From contig JALPQD010000928.1 in assembly GCA_023101885.1 (NCBI GenBank), positions 1 to 64,000 of the forward strand: 64,000 nt of DNA, given 5' to 3'. Shown one piece after another: positions 32,660 to 45,900 of the stretch. The notes below the pieces were generated by a model. It saw only the letters and a program-made list of their open reading frames with translations, was not told where the DNA came from and made no database searches. Positions within the stretch are counted from its first letter, which is position 1. Every line of letters starts with the position of its first letter. A program made the translations under genes and the position numbers. The stretch comes from Typhlomys cinereus (lineage: Eukaryota; Chordata; Mammalia; Rodentia; Platacanthomyidae).

Positions 32660-33250
32660 GAGGATTTTTACTCAAAGGACTGTTGGGAGAAAACTAGAGA
32701 CGCTTAACCATTTTCTAAGTGTTGAGTCCAGGGAATGCGACCGGGACCCAGGCACAGTCCTGTGCGGTGCCCTTGCCCGGTGGAGCTGGGGAAGTCAAGG
32801 GGGGAGCCCTTCCCTGGAATGAGCTCAGGAGCTGGGTTGCCCTAGATTTCACTGACAAGTCTCCGATCCACAAATCTCTCTGACCGGCCTCTGAAACACT
32901 CCAACCTCACACTCAGCTCCCTTTCCAAGATTGCTGGAGTAAACAACTCAACGCATGTAACGACCTGACAGGGGTGCATTGTATTGACTTACAAGTAGAC
33001 GTTCATTTCTTTCCCTAGGAAGGATGTTAAGGGTGAGGCTCCGCCCTTTACCAAATAAGGAAGCCAGTTCCTGATTTTCATTTTTAACACGAAAGGAAAA
33101 AGAAATGCCTCTGTTTAAGCAACAGTGCAAACTTAACAAAAGGTCAAAATTGGCGTGTCAAATGCACGGAATGTCAAAGGCTCAGGTGTCGATGCTGCGC
33201 TCAAATGTCTTCCCCCACCCCGAGAGAAACTGGGCCCATTGCTTAGCTCC
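32660..33250. other. Unique sequence upstream of the E2F2 promoter
   Basis: No repeat or ORF stands out. It may hold E2F2 regulatory DNA. Confidence 0.4.
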
Positions 33251-33560
33251 CGGTTTGCTGTTCCGATCCATTCCTAACTTCGCGATCCAGATTCGTTTTC
33301 CGGCTCAGTTTGCGGGCAGCCGGAGCCAGCCGACCTTGGAAAGCGCCGCAGGAGCCGCGCGGCCCCTTTAAGCCACTGAAACCGGTTGTTGCAATCGCGG
33401 CTCCCCGGACCGGTCCTTTCCGGGAGGTGGAGCTTGGAGCTGTTGCAGTAGCCAATCGAAGCGCGGCGTTTTCCGCGGGAGATCCGAATTTCGCGGCACG
33501 TAGTTTGGCGCTAAAAAAAAAAAAAAAAAAAAAAAAAGGCGAAAGAAAAGAAAAGAAAAA
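33250..33560 (+). promoter_or_regulatory. E2F2: E2F2 promoter
   Basis: GC-rich, no TATA. Contains a CCAAT box (33452-33456), an AACCGGTTG Myb-like palindrome near 33381, E2F-like TTTTCCGCGGGA near 33470 and a consensus E2F site TTTGGCGC (33504-33511) directly before an A25 run (33513-33537). Transcription should start just downstream, giving a 5' UTR of about 400 bases. E2F2 is known to be growth-regulated and E2F-responsive, which fits. Confidence 0.75.
33504..33511 (+). promoter_or_regulatory. E2F2: E2F binding site
   Basis: TTTGGCGC, a perfect match to TTTSGCGC, followed by TAAA so that the opposite strand also reads as a near E2F site. Suggests autoregulation. Confidence 0.7.
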
Positions 33561-33978
33561 GGAGGCAGAGAGAATCTGGGGAGCAAAGCTCGAGCGGACA
33601 GCGCTGCGAGGCGACCGGCGTCCCTGTCCTGCACCCGAGCGCACGCGTTGCTGCCGAGCCCGCGGACACCCGGAGCCCCCTCGCCTGGCCGCCACCCCAG
33701 GCACCCCGGCTTTAGGGCGCGGACCGGGGGCAGCACAGCCCCTGGCCGGGCGGCCGGCGTGGGGAGATCTCCAAGCGGCGATCTCCAAGCGCGAGCCGGC
33801 CGGGCGGCGGGCCAGGAGGGGAGGGTCCAGCCTTGCCCAGCCGGCCTTGCCCATTGGCGGCTTCTCCCCGGCATCCGCGCCACGCCGCGGGCCGGGTGAG
33901 CCGCCGCCGGCTCGAGTGTCCCGCAGGTGCCTGCGGGCGCGCCAGATCCCCGGCGGGTAGGGGGCGCCGCACTCGGCC

Positions 33979-34233
33979 ATGCTGCGAGGGCAGCGGACCC
34001 TGGCTCCGGCCGTCGCGCAGCCCACAAAGGGAATGCCCGCTCTGAGCCCCACGGAGTTGTGGTCTCCCGGCCTCTGCAGCCCCCAACTCTGCCCGACCAC
34101 CACCACCACCTACTATACCTCGATTTACCCGCAGACCGCCCCACCAGCTGCGGCGCCGGGCACCTGCCTCGACGCCACCCCCCACGGACCCGAGGGCCAA
34201 GTCGTGCGATGTGTGCCCGCAGGCCGGCTGCCG
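33979..34233 (+). CDS. E2F2: E2F2 coding exon 1
   Basis: Residues 1-85, from [10 protein letters not shown] to AGRLP. Donor CCG|GTAATG, phase 0. Contains a run of five ACC codons (34096-34110, Thr40-44). Confidence 0.95.
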
Positions 34234-37200
34234 GTAATGCTGGGGACCCTCACGGCTTCCCTTAGGCTTTTCTGGGTGGGAAAAGAAAAGGGAGGGGTTT
34301 GGTGTTGAGAGCTATGCATGACTCCCAATATATGGATGGAAGAAGCCAATCATCTTCAGATCGGGTGAACTCTCATCTGCCGTAGAGAGCAGAATGAGCC
34401 CCGGACAGGGAGCCCGTGTGACCTTGGGGGAAGTCCATACAAGGCACTCTCCACTCATTCATTCCTTCGTTGTTTGTGCTTGCAGCCAGCACCTGCTATT
34501 CGGCCAGGCGTTGGCCTAGGGATTTCCTGGTGACTTGGAGGGGATTCTTTCTGTAGGTTTCAGGTGTAGCCTGAGTAAGACACTTCCAGTTGTCCAGCTC
34601 ACTCCTTCCCACGTATTGGTCCCAGGTTTGTGCACTCTGCCCCTCTCTGGCCTGTTGTTGTTGTTGTTGTTTTAATAGCTAGAGCGGATACAAAATGCAA
34701 TTGGTGTCTTGGGGTATCTGTTCTATTGGGCTGTACCGTGTCCTCCGTCCTGCAGGCCTGTGTCGGCCAGTGCCCAGTGTGGTGGCTGAAGCACAGGGTG
34801 TGTGCTGCCTGGAATCTTGGAGCCCTCAAGAATGGAAACAACTTTAGGGTGGGGGTGGAGTGGGAAAAGTCCCCAGGGGAGTTAGCTCAAGGGCTGGAGA
34901 GGGTGGTTTCGGTCCTGATTGCTTCTAATTCACCTTGAGTGTTTGGACAAGTCCGGGCCTTCGTTCTTCTTCTCCGGGAAGATGTCATGTGTGATGATGA
35001 CGCGCCGTTGTGGGACGAGCTCCTCTCCATCACTTGGTCCTCGCGGAGGACCTAAGGGAGGGAAGAGGAAAGCATTTTGTAGGTCTGCCTAGGTGAGTGT
35101 TTGGTAAAGGAACAAGGGTATCACACCGCACTGTGATGCCAGTCAGCATCATGGATTCCAGCCCCTCTGGCTCCAGGCAGAGCCCTGATTCCTGTCTTTG
35201 GAAATGGGCTTTGCTTTACTTCCAGGAGCCCCTCCCTAGGAGGGCAGGGGTATGGGTATCCCCATTTTACAGGTCAAGCAACGGATATGTTATCAGATGG
35301 CCTTGTCCAAGTGTATAGGGCTTTATAGCCTAATGCTTTCATGTGAACCAGGAGGAAGAAACAGGTTTATGTCACAGAGGGGAAAACTGAAGATCCAACA
35401 GGAGATGTGCGCTGTCCTGAGGCGCGCAGGAGAAGGGTGGAGTAAGCTGATCCACCGGGCATGGACTGTCCCTGGACTGTTTAGCTTAAGCGCTGGGAGC
35501 CCTCCCCCTTCCCCGGATGGCAGACTTGGCGCGCCTTTGGCCACCTGCTTGGGGACTCAGAGTGTCAGTAACAGCTGTGGTTTTGAACTGCTTTAGACCC
35601 GAGTGCATCTGTTTATGCTCCCCTCCCAGAGGGGCTCGGGGTGTTGACGAGAACACATCTTATGTACTGGACACCCACTTCACACACTGTCTTGGTTGAG
35701 AAGCCTGGGATGGGACATCTTTCAGGTGAGGAAGCTGAGCAGAGAGGTGGGGTCACTTGCCCAAGTCACAAGCCAAGAAGTGTGTGGGGGAGGTGTCACC
35801 TTGCATGAGACTTTCTAAAGGCCTGCTAGCCCCAGAACCTGTCTTCGTTCCACCTCCAGATATTGGGGGGGATGGAGATGGTAGCGATGGTGGTGGTGGT
35901 GGGGAATGGGAGGTGGCGTGGGGCTCAACCCGGCCCTGCTTACTCATTTTACAAGGGTGTGACTTGGAACTGCTCCAAACCCAACCCTGGGTGTGGTCAA
36001 CCTGCTTTGTGGCCAGGCTGCAAAGTACAGACTGAGCTAGATTTGTTGGGGGAAGTTGGCCTTTAAAGGGATTGGCAACCAAGTTGGATGGCAAAAGCAA
36101 TGTCAGACTTGCTGTCACCCTCAGGAACAGAGTGGGGGACACTCATTTGTGGAGTTCCACCTCAGACCAGGCACATGGCATTATTCCGTGCCAATGCTAC
36201 AGAACCCGGAGGACATATCGGTGCTTCTTGATGCGACTGTTTTCCAAGTTTATTTTGAGAACTATAAAAGAAAAAAAATTTTTTTTGAGACAGGGTCTCA
36301 AATGATCCTGCTCTGTTGGACATATACATCTGTCATTCCAGTGCTCTGAGGAGACTGAGGTAGGAGGATCGCCCGAAAGTTTGAGGCTAGCCTGGGCTAC
36401 ATAGCAAGACCTATCTCAAAAGAAAGAAACAAGATTCTGCTTTAGTAACTCAGTAGCTGAGAGAGGGACAGGCTGGACATACACGTGTGGTTTTTGAACT
36501 CTTGCAAGCCCGGTCAAAAAGGGAAACGCAGGTTCAGAAGCTGGGCAGCAAGTCCCGGACCATCCAGCTACCAGGGCATGTCAGGAACCGAAAGCGAGGG
36601 GATTCTTTAATTTGTCCCCGCCCTGCTGCCTGTCTGACTTTGGGCTGAGGAGAGAGACCTGCCTCCCAGTTGTGGGACTTTGAGTCGGTCATTTCCTCTT
36701 CTTGGGTCTGATTTTCGATTCTTCTACAGCTACCCGAGCAACAAGTGTGAGTGTCCTTGGAGGCTCGGTAGGTGAACTTGAATCTTAGTCAGGGTGAAAG
36801 GGGCTGCCTCTGAGGGTCCAGTTAGAGCCACACTGGTCTCTGTGGTCCCTGCTTGAGCTGGTGCCCCATGTCCGACTGCTGGTGATCCCTGCACAAGGGA
36901 GGGGGAGGGCTGGGCAGAGCCCTCTGCCGCCTTGCTTTGCTAATTCCTAGGCAGAAGTGGAGCAGATGAACCCAATTCTATAGGTGGGCCCAGATCACTT
37001 GACTTCCTCTCTCGCCCAGCTAAGAAGGGTCTGTGTGTGTCTGTGTGTGTATCTAGCTTCAAGTCAGAGCCCTCTGACCCTAAGACTGCGCCCAGGCTTC
37101 CCTGGGGCTTGTGGACAACTCTGCCGCCACACTGACTTTTCTCTAGGCAGGACTCAAAGAGATCAGGCAGATGTCCTTGGTGGGAGATGCATTGCTGCTT

Positions 37201-40200
37201 AGGGACCCTGGGAGCTTAGGACACAGTGAGAGAGAGAGAGAGAGTGTGTGTGCATGGTGGGGGAGGAATGGAGACAGTGTAACCTTGACCCAACTCCTGG
37301 GAAAATGTGTGTGGATGGAGCTGAGTCAGCTTGGCACATGACTTTCCTGGACTTAGCCAAACCTGGGTTCAAATCTCGGCTCTGCTTTTGTGTGTGTGAG
37401 AGACACACACTCACCTTAACCTCTCGGAACCCAATGGTCTGCCAAGAGAGATCATCAGTACTGCGGGAGTGTGGTGGTAGACCTGGTCGAGGTCCTCTCC
37501 CACCTTCTGCCCTGCAGGTAGTGAGTGAGGTTCGGGTGAGATGAGATGGGGGTGCTGGCTCGACCTGGATGGGATGAGGAAGGTGCTAAAGACAAAGACC
37601 CTGGAGCCGGCCTGGTCTCCAGTACATCAGCTACAAAATGGGGCTGTCTGGTGGTGCTGGGGGCTCAGGGAAGGACTGGGTCCAGCTTGGCTCAGGGCAC
37701 ATAGGTGGTCTCAGTGGGTGATGGGGCCTTTCTTGTGTGGCAGGATGGGGGTTGGTGAGGAGTACTTGGGAGAGGTGCTGGATTGGGTCTGGGCAGGGGC
37801 TGGAGGAGAGGCGCTGGCATGCAGGCTGGTGGAAGCAAGGGGCAGAGCAGAGTTCCTGCCTCAGTGTGGGGGACTTCTGCAGGAGACGGGGGGGGGGGGG
37901 GGGGGACAGACACCTGTCAGGCCAGCTGTGCTCGGCAGCAGTTAGAAAGCCCAACCCTACTGAACATGACCTCACTACCAAGTGTTAAGATGGGCCTCTG
38001 AGCTGGGGTAGGGGTCTCTTGGGGACAGGGGAGGAAGGAAACAGGCTCATGGCCCCTAGAGGGTGTGTCCAGGAAGATGTTGAGGTCAGATTTGGGGAAC
38101 AGACTGTGCATTTCCTGAGTCCCTGCTGTGTATTGAGCCACATGCAAAGAACTCTCCAGAAGTTACTCCTGAGTTCTTGCCACAGCTCTGGAGATCAGGT
38201 TTGTTCGGCCCCATTTTCCAGAGTAGGAAACTGAGTCTCTTAGCCATAGGCAGAGAGTCCTGGAAGGTGCTGGAGACTCCAGCTGATGCTCTGCCCTGTG
38301 GCCCAGTGGCCCAGTGGCCCTGCCCTGCCCTGCCCTTACCCCACCCCTAACCAGCAGGCAGAGGTTCTTTCCGGGCAGCACAGCCCGAGCCTCTCTGCGG
38401 CTGTGGTGGCGGTGGTGGGTGGCGTCTGGGTGCAAGGAGCAGATGGGCTGTGGTTTGGTTTCCCCAGCAGGTGTTTCCCAAGCTTGGCGGGAACAGGGAG
38501 GGGGCCGCAGGGCCTCAGCTGCTTGTCCTTAAGACACTGGGGAAGGACTCGCTGTCACTCAGCGGAAAGAATGGGCAGCCTTCTATTCAGGAGGCTCTAG
38601 AGCTGGAACCCAAACATGGGGGGAGCATGCTTGCACTGTTTCCCAATGTGGGCACCTCCCTGGGGTGTGGCACTGAGCCAGGAAGTCCTCTGGGCTGGTG
38701 GGGGGGTGGGAGGGTGGATGCTGGGCACACCCTGATAAGAGCCAGCTGTGGGGCTGTGATGGGCACCCCCTCTGCCCCGGCCCATCCCAGGGCCAATCCC
38801 AGCACTCCTTCCTCCATGCATTTATGGGGGAGCTGTGGTTAAGGATTCCTGAGCCTCGGGGTCAGGAATTTTATTTGTGCTCCCCCCCAAAAAATAAAAG
38901 CCCAGAAGCCAAGGCTTTGCCATCTGAGCCCTCTCGGGGCACTGACATTTCCTTACCGACTGCAGCTGTGCCGCACCAGCACTGGTGGTCTCCGTTCCCT
39001 GGCTCTGGTCAGAGCAGGGTAGCAAAGGCCCAATGTTCAAATGCACCTTCTCCTTCTCCCTCCAAGGCCAAAAGGAAGCTGGATCTGGAGGGGATCGGGA
39101 GGCCGGCAGTCCATGAGTTCCGGACCCCCAAGGGCAAGTGCATTCGAGTGGATGGACTACCTAGCCCCAAAAGTAAGAGCTTCTCATGGGACATGGGGCG
39201 GGCATGGTGGGGGGAGGGGAGGTACACACAGGGGGTAGGCCGCCCTGCCTGAATCACCAGATCTGATGTCAATATTCTACTTGGTGTTTTTCCAAGGTTT
39301 CCTGTGTGTTCCCAAACTCAGGTCTGTCCTGTAGGTAGGATTTTGCTCCTTTGACTGAGAAGACAACTTGAGATGGAGAGATTTGGCTACTAAGTGCAAC
39401 CAGGACTAACGCCGTGCATTGCTTCTCCCACGCTGTGTGCCGGCTCCTGGGAGCTTACCATAATGACCAGTATTTATTTGGGAGGTTTTTTTTTTTTTAA
39501 CTTTAATATATAGTTCAATCTGACCTTTTCTTTTTAAAAGTATTCATTCATTCATTTGGGAGAGAGAGAGAGAGAAGGTGAACACAGTATACAGGTGGAG
39601 ATCGGAGACCTCTTCTCTCCTGCTATTACAAGAGCTTCCAGGGATAGAACCCAAGTCTCCAGGTTTGACAGCAGGTAGCTTTCCCACTGAACTGTCTCGC
39701 TGGCCCCAAATCTGACTTTTCTAAAAGAGAATCCAGGCTAGGGAAATGGCTCAGTGGATTGCTTGCTTACAGAAGCCTGGCATTCAGAACCCGCATAAAA
39801 ATCAGACAGGCAAGGCAGCTGTCTGAAAAAACCCTGCACGTGAGCAGCAAAGACAGGGGATCCGAAGGACAAGCGAGCTAGCTACCCTAGGTGAGTGCTG
39901 AGCTGGGAGTTAACCGAGGGACCCTGGCTTAACAGCCAAGGTAGAGAGGATCAAGGAAGACATTCAATATTAGTTTTGGTTCTCCTTGTATGTGTTTGTG
40001 TGTACACCGGAGTAGAATCCAGCTCCAGTTTATCTATGTGCCCTACAGCTCTAAGCAATTCGAGGGGAACTTGGATTAATTCATCTTGTGTCACCACAGC
40101 AGCTTTCTAGGTGTGGTGGACATGCCTAGAATCCCAGCACTCCGAAGGCAGAGGCAGGAGGATCCCAAGTTTGAGACCAGCCTGGTCTACACAGCAGGAA

Positions 40201-42937
40201 CCAGAGTTGCTATAATAGGTAGCAAGACCCTGTCTCTAAAACAAACCAAAGCTCCCAAGATTTCTTCCTCTGAGATTTTTTTTTTTTTTTAGTAGATATT
40301 GTGGCTAAAGTGAGACTTTGGGTGAATGTGTCTCAGAGAAACGCTAATTTCTCCAGACCTTACAAAGAAGGTCTGACTTGGTGGAATCAGTGGAGGGCAA
40401 GCAATTAGGGATTCCGTGGGACTCTAATCTGTGAAATGAGGTCAGGAATGAAGAGAAAGTTTCCTTTCCATTTGATTGGTCGAGGCTGCAGAACACTGTA
40501 TTGAAGGATTCTAAAGATACAAGGTGCCTTGGAAAAAGAATACACTGATGGATTAATCAGCAATATCTGCCACGAACACAAAACCTGACCAAGCAGTGTG
40601 TGCGCCAAACGCTTGCCCTCGATGTGTTCAGGGATTCCGAAGTCCCTTTACTGAGATGTCTAAGACGAAAACTAAGGTTCCAGAGCTAGTTTGGGTATTA
40701 ACTTCTGTGTGACTTACGAGTCACTGGATTGCAAAAGTTTCTTTGTGGTTGAAGATGCTGCAGCTGAGATGTGGTCTTGCAACACCACCTTCATTGAGAA
40801 AGGGCCCTCCTTCACAGACCTGCTTCATTTGATGTTATGTGACGGATTGTTCTCAGATAATTATTGGGCTACACTTGGGGAAAACAACAGACAAGCATGC
40901 ATCTATAAAAATGTTCTCAAATCCAGGCTTGTTCTCTCCCTAGCATCACTCCTAATTTCTGACATAATTGGCATGATAGGGAAGAACGTGCGCTAATGGG
41001 GATTGGGCCGGCCAGTTGGCTCGGCAGCTGCACTCAAACATGCTGACCTGAGTTTGATCTCCAGAGCCCACATGGAGGGAGAGAACCGACTTGCTAAAAG
41101 GCGTCTTCTGACCTCCCTCCATTGCAGGGCATGCTTGCCTCTGCTCTTTCATCCACTCACAAGCAGATAAATTAGTAATACCTAGATTTGAGTCCCTCCT
41201 GCTGAACCCATTGAATGAGGAACTTCACCTCTCCATTCCTCTGTATTCTGTACACCAAACCTTGCTTATAACAGAACCCACACCCTGCAAGCAGTTGGAT
41301 CTGTGGATACGACTGCTCCGAACTGTGGTGGAAAGGACCAGGAGTCAAGACCCTTCGCTTCTGGTCCTGACAATACTCCTGGCAGAGACCCAGAGGAAGC
41401 CCCTTAGGTGAATGGAGACAGGTCTCCCCAACAATGACAATTGCCTCCTGCCCCCTGCTGCTGTGGGTAGTGAAGGGTGGGTGTTGAATAGATGCAGGTT
41501 GGCTAAGGGAAGCAGCCCTAGGCTGGCTGTCCTTGAGCTGTGGGCACATCTCCCCTTTCCTCCTCAGCCCCCAAGTCTCCTGGGGAGAAGACGCGGTTTG
41601 ACACCTCTCTGGGGCTGCTCACCAAGAAGTTCATTTACCTCCTGAGCGAGTCGGAAGATGGGGTCCTGGACCTCAACTGGGCAGCCGAGGTTCTGGATGT
41701 GCAGAAGCGACGCATCTATGACATCACCAATGTGCTGGAAGGCATCCAGCTCATCCGCAAGAAGTCCAAGAACAACATCCAGTGGGTGTGAGTGCCGGGG
41801 CTGGCATGGCACCACGCAGTGGGCGCATGTGCTGTGGGCAAGGGGAATAGCCAATGGGTGTGAGCGTCGGGGGTAGGGCTGAGAGCACAAGGCGGGTGTG
41901 GGGGGTACAGTAAAGAACAACCCACAGTTTGTGGACGGGAGCAGAGCCAGTGTATTTGATAATGGAGTGAAGAGTGGGTGTTGCGTACTTGAGTGGCAGC
42001 GAGGGAGGAGATGGCAAAGGAGGCAGAGTGAAGTTCTGGGAGCTGTACAGGCCTGAGGGGACTCTGCCTCCTTCCTCTTGGGTCAGGAATCCCAGGATCC
42101 CTCTCTCAAGGTAGGAAAGCCCCCTGGAAACTGAGCAGGTGGGAAACAGATTCCTCTCCACACTGCTGTCCGGTCCAAAAGTCTCTAGCATGGGCCCTAA
42201 GGAAAGCAGATAGGGGCACCACACTGAGTGACCCACTCCTTATCATTTGAGAGAGACTGGGGCATGGTCTGGAAATGGACGGGGCTATCCAAAAGCGGGG
42301 GTTCAAGTTTTGGCTTGATTCTTCTCCCTAGCCTATCCCCTCAAACCTCAGATTCCAATCCACAGCAGCTTCCCCAGAACTAAGGACCACCACTGACTTA
42401 CTTGGGCGTGCGGACTGTGTGACTAGCCGCTAGCATTGCCCTGAGAGCTGTTTGTGCCGCAGCCAGTGGGTGGGGGCCCCAGGGAGATGGATGGACACTA
42501 ACCTTGGGAGCTGCTGTATTCCCAGAGGCAGGGGACTCTTTGAAGACCCCACCCGGCCTGCAAAGCAGCAGCAGCTGGGGCAGGAGCTAAAGGAGCTGAC
42601 GAACGCGGAGCAGGCCTTGGACGAGCTCATCCAGAGCTGCTCGCTGAGCTTCAAGCATTTGACTGAGGACAAAGCCAATAAGAAATATCCTCTCTGCAAG
42701 GGGACGGGGTTGGGTGCAGCGCTTCAAATGATCCATTGATCCAACGCCTCTCTCGGGGACTCGCTCCTCTCTCCTGGGACTAGCTCTATTTAGGGGACAG
42801 AGCATCTGTTTCTTTCTTCTTGGTGCCTATAGTTACTTTATGTGTGAGTTCACGTGCAAATTTATGAGAGTGCACATAAGCACGGATTCATACAGAGGTT
42901 TGACCTTGATGTCAGGTGTCTCCTTGGATTACTCCCC

Positions 42938-42975
<38 letters not shown>

Positions 42976-45900
42976 GGGTAATGTCTCTCAATTGAACCCA
43001 GAGCTCACCAATTGACTAAGTCAAACAGCTAGTCTGCTATAGATACGCCCTATTTCTGTCTGGGATTATAGGCAGCTGCAGCATCTACCTGGGCTTTTAT
43101 GTGGGTTCTGGGGGCCCAGATTCTGGTCCTTATACTTGCAGGGCAAACGTCTAGTCAATGAGCCATCTTTCTAATCACTAAAGTTATCTTTTTATTTTTT
43201 TTCTGTTTTTCAACCCTACCTCCTCAATTTTAAAATCACAGGCTGCCCCCCCCCATGGATGGTGGCCATTCTAATATGTTGCTTAGACCTAGAATGTGTC
43301 AGTGTTTGTCTTTCCATCTGCTTTCTAAAAGGGTCCAGAGCAGCTTGTGGTATTCAAGGAACTGCGTCGGGTGTTGGAGATTGGAGCAGAGGCTTGGGGG
43401 GGTTGTGTCTGACCAGGCAGCCGCTTTCCTTGACTCGCTCGCCCCCACACTGGCCTATGTGACCTACCAGGACATCCGGGCTGTGGGCAACTTCAAGGAG
43501 CAGACGGTGATCGCCGTAAAGGCCCCTCCACAGACCAGACTGGAGGTGCCGGAGAGGGCCGAGGTGAGTGGGGAGCATTTGTGGGACAGCGGGAAGGATG
43601 TGTAGGGTCTGGCTGGAATTGCCCAGCCCCAAGCTCCATGGTCTATGCGGTGATTGCCAAACTGGGGCAGAAGTGCCAGATGCTGGAAAGAATGGGGGGG
43701 TGGGGAGGTGGAGGGCCAAGCGATCGATGTCCCTCAGAGATTCTCCTCTTTCTATATCCTGTCTGCTCTTGGTTCTTGTACATGTACACATATGTCCACA
43801 AAACTCCTCTCCTGCCTTGATTCTCTCCCAGGTTCAAGATCAAAAACAATTTCGGTCAATTTTTTTTTTTCAATACTAGAATCCAGTGTCTTGCATGTTC
43901 CAAGCAAGGGCTCTACCGTTTGGTTATCCCCACACTCTTAGCTTTTGACACAGGCACTCTCTCTGTAGACTAATCTGGCCTTGAACTTCTTATGTAGCCC
44001 TGCCTGGACTTGAACTCATGACCCTCCAGCTTCTGTCTCCCAAGTGCTGAATTCAAAATATGCATGCCTGGCACAAGACCAACAATCTTTCTGTTTTTCA
44101 TTTATTTGTCTTGTGTGTATATATGCGTACACATGAGCATGTATGTGTTGTGCACATGTGGAGGTCAGAAGACAACGTGCAGAAGGAGTAAGGTTCTTTT
44201 CTTCCACCATGTGGAGTTTTGGGATAGAACTCAGGTTATCGGGCTTGGTAGCAAGTACTGTTGTCATCTCGCCAGCCCAACCAGACTATAGTTTTTCATA
44301 CTTTCTGTGGAATATTCGGTTTCTGATCCCAGTGGATTTCCCTCCCTCCCCACCCATCTTGTCTTTGCTTTGCCAACTGACCAGTCTGCAGTCTGCCCAC
44401 TACACCGAGCATGTCTTAGCACAGCCCTCTGGTAGTAATGCTCTGCTCTCTCCCTTCCTGGTTGACCGCTAATCATCCTCAGATTTCAACTCAGACGCAA
44501 GTTGCTTCCTCCAGATAATCTTCCCTGGTCAGTCCCATTCTTTATATCCCCCTTTGCTTTTCCACAATAAGAAAGCTCAGTGTATTCGGAAGTGTTGGGC
44601 CAAGAAAAACCTTGAACTTCATTTCTTTTCTTGTTTTGTTAATGTATTTGTGTGTACTGAGTCCTTGCCTGTGTGGATGTGTGTGTGTGAGCTCTTGAGT
44701 GCGTATATGTGTGGAAGTCCAAAGTTGGTAACTGATCACTCTTCCACCTAATTCTTCTTGGGCCTGAGTCGCTAATTAAACCCGGGTTCACCTATGGAGC
44801 TAGTCTGGCTGGCCAGCTGGCTCTGGGGAGTCCCAGGGTCTATCTTCTGGGGCTGGAATCCTGGGCTACCACACCCACTTGGCATTTTAGATGGCATCCG
44901 GGAATCTGAACTCTGGTCATTTTGCTTGCACGACTAATGCTTTGACCCCTCAACCATCTCCTTATCCTTGACCCGCAACTTCTGATTACAGGTGCATACC
45001 ACCATGACTGCGTACATGTTGTTAGGCAGGGCCTTGTGCCCGCTAGTCAAGTATTCTACCCACTGACCTGTAGCCCCCAAGCCCTTGTTAGGTTTTCTGT
45101 GTATGTGCAAGAGGGCACTTGAGTGTGACACAGGGAATCAGCCTAGATTGCTCTTCCACCATATTGCTTTGCTTTGTGATTTCCCAGGCTCCACCTTCCA
45201 AGGCTAGAACTGCAGGACACTGGTGGGATTTTGCGTGGGATCTGGAGATCTGAGCTCAGATCATTTTGCTTTCCGAGGCAAAGGCTCTGACCCCTGCACT
45301 GTCCCCCTCCCCCCCAGCCTCCTGTTAGTGTTTTTAACTTTATGGGGAGAAAGTTCTCTTCTTGTATCCCTGCCCGGGACATGACACTAATGGCTTTAAG
45401 GGCTCCAGAAAGAACTTGTTTTGAAGGAAGAACTGGGAACTACAGAGATAAAGGACCCCGCCCCTCCCTTGGAGGAGCCCTGAGCTCCTGAGGAAAAGAC
45501 CCAGGCAATGAGTCATTTTGGGGCCAAAGATAGAAGATACAAATGTAGGGCAGGGGATGCACCTGGGGGGAGGTAAACTGAGTCTCAAGGATGAGTCAGG
45601 TTTCTGCCAAGTAAGCACTACTACCTGGAGGTTTGACCTTCTATTTAGAGACGTGTGCACACGCTATAGGAAACATGGGTGGAGCCACCAAGAAGCCAAG
45701 GCTCACACACCCACACACATGGGAAAACACGTACACCGCTTAGTCCTGCAATGAGAGGGAGACTGAGAAACCAGATGTGGAGGTCAAAGATGAGGCTCCA
45801 ACGGTAGTTTAAGTCTGTCCTGTGCACTTTCAGTCGCACGTGCTGCTCTGTGAGCGGACCATTCCCAGGTGGGCTCCCCTCCTGCTGCAGAGAGCTTGAG

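Larger units (their letters stand above)
34234..39066 (+). other. E2F2: E2F2 intron 1
   Basis: About 4.8 kb and relatively poor in SINEs: one B1-like copy (36309-36425), MIR fragments (37345-37460, 38108-38245) and a G18 run (37888-37905). No other gene seen. Confidence 0.9.

Noticed and set aside
33243..34200. Long minus-strand ORFs opposite the E2F2 promoter and exon 1
   Set aside because: GC-driven shadows of the promoter and exon 1, with a poly-F stretch from the A25 run. No protein similarity.
41786..41791. Alternative exon 3 donor TGG|GTGTGA
   Set aside because: It would break the frame into exon 4. GT|GTGAGT gives Val194-Gly-Arg-Gly as in the family.
42684..43450. GT-AG solution for E2F2 intron 4
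   Set aside because: No GT at the exon 4 end and no AG before CTGGCCTATG keep the conserved residues. The U12 signals are complete.
43255..43605. 116-codon ORF around E2F2 exon 5
   Set aside because: It includes intron 4 sequence upstream of the exon. The real coding part is only 43449-43563.
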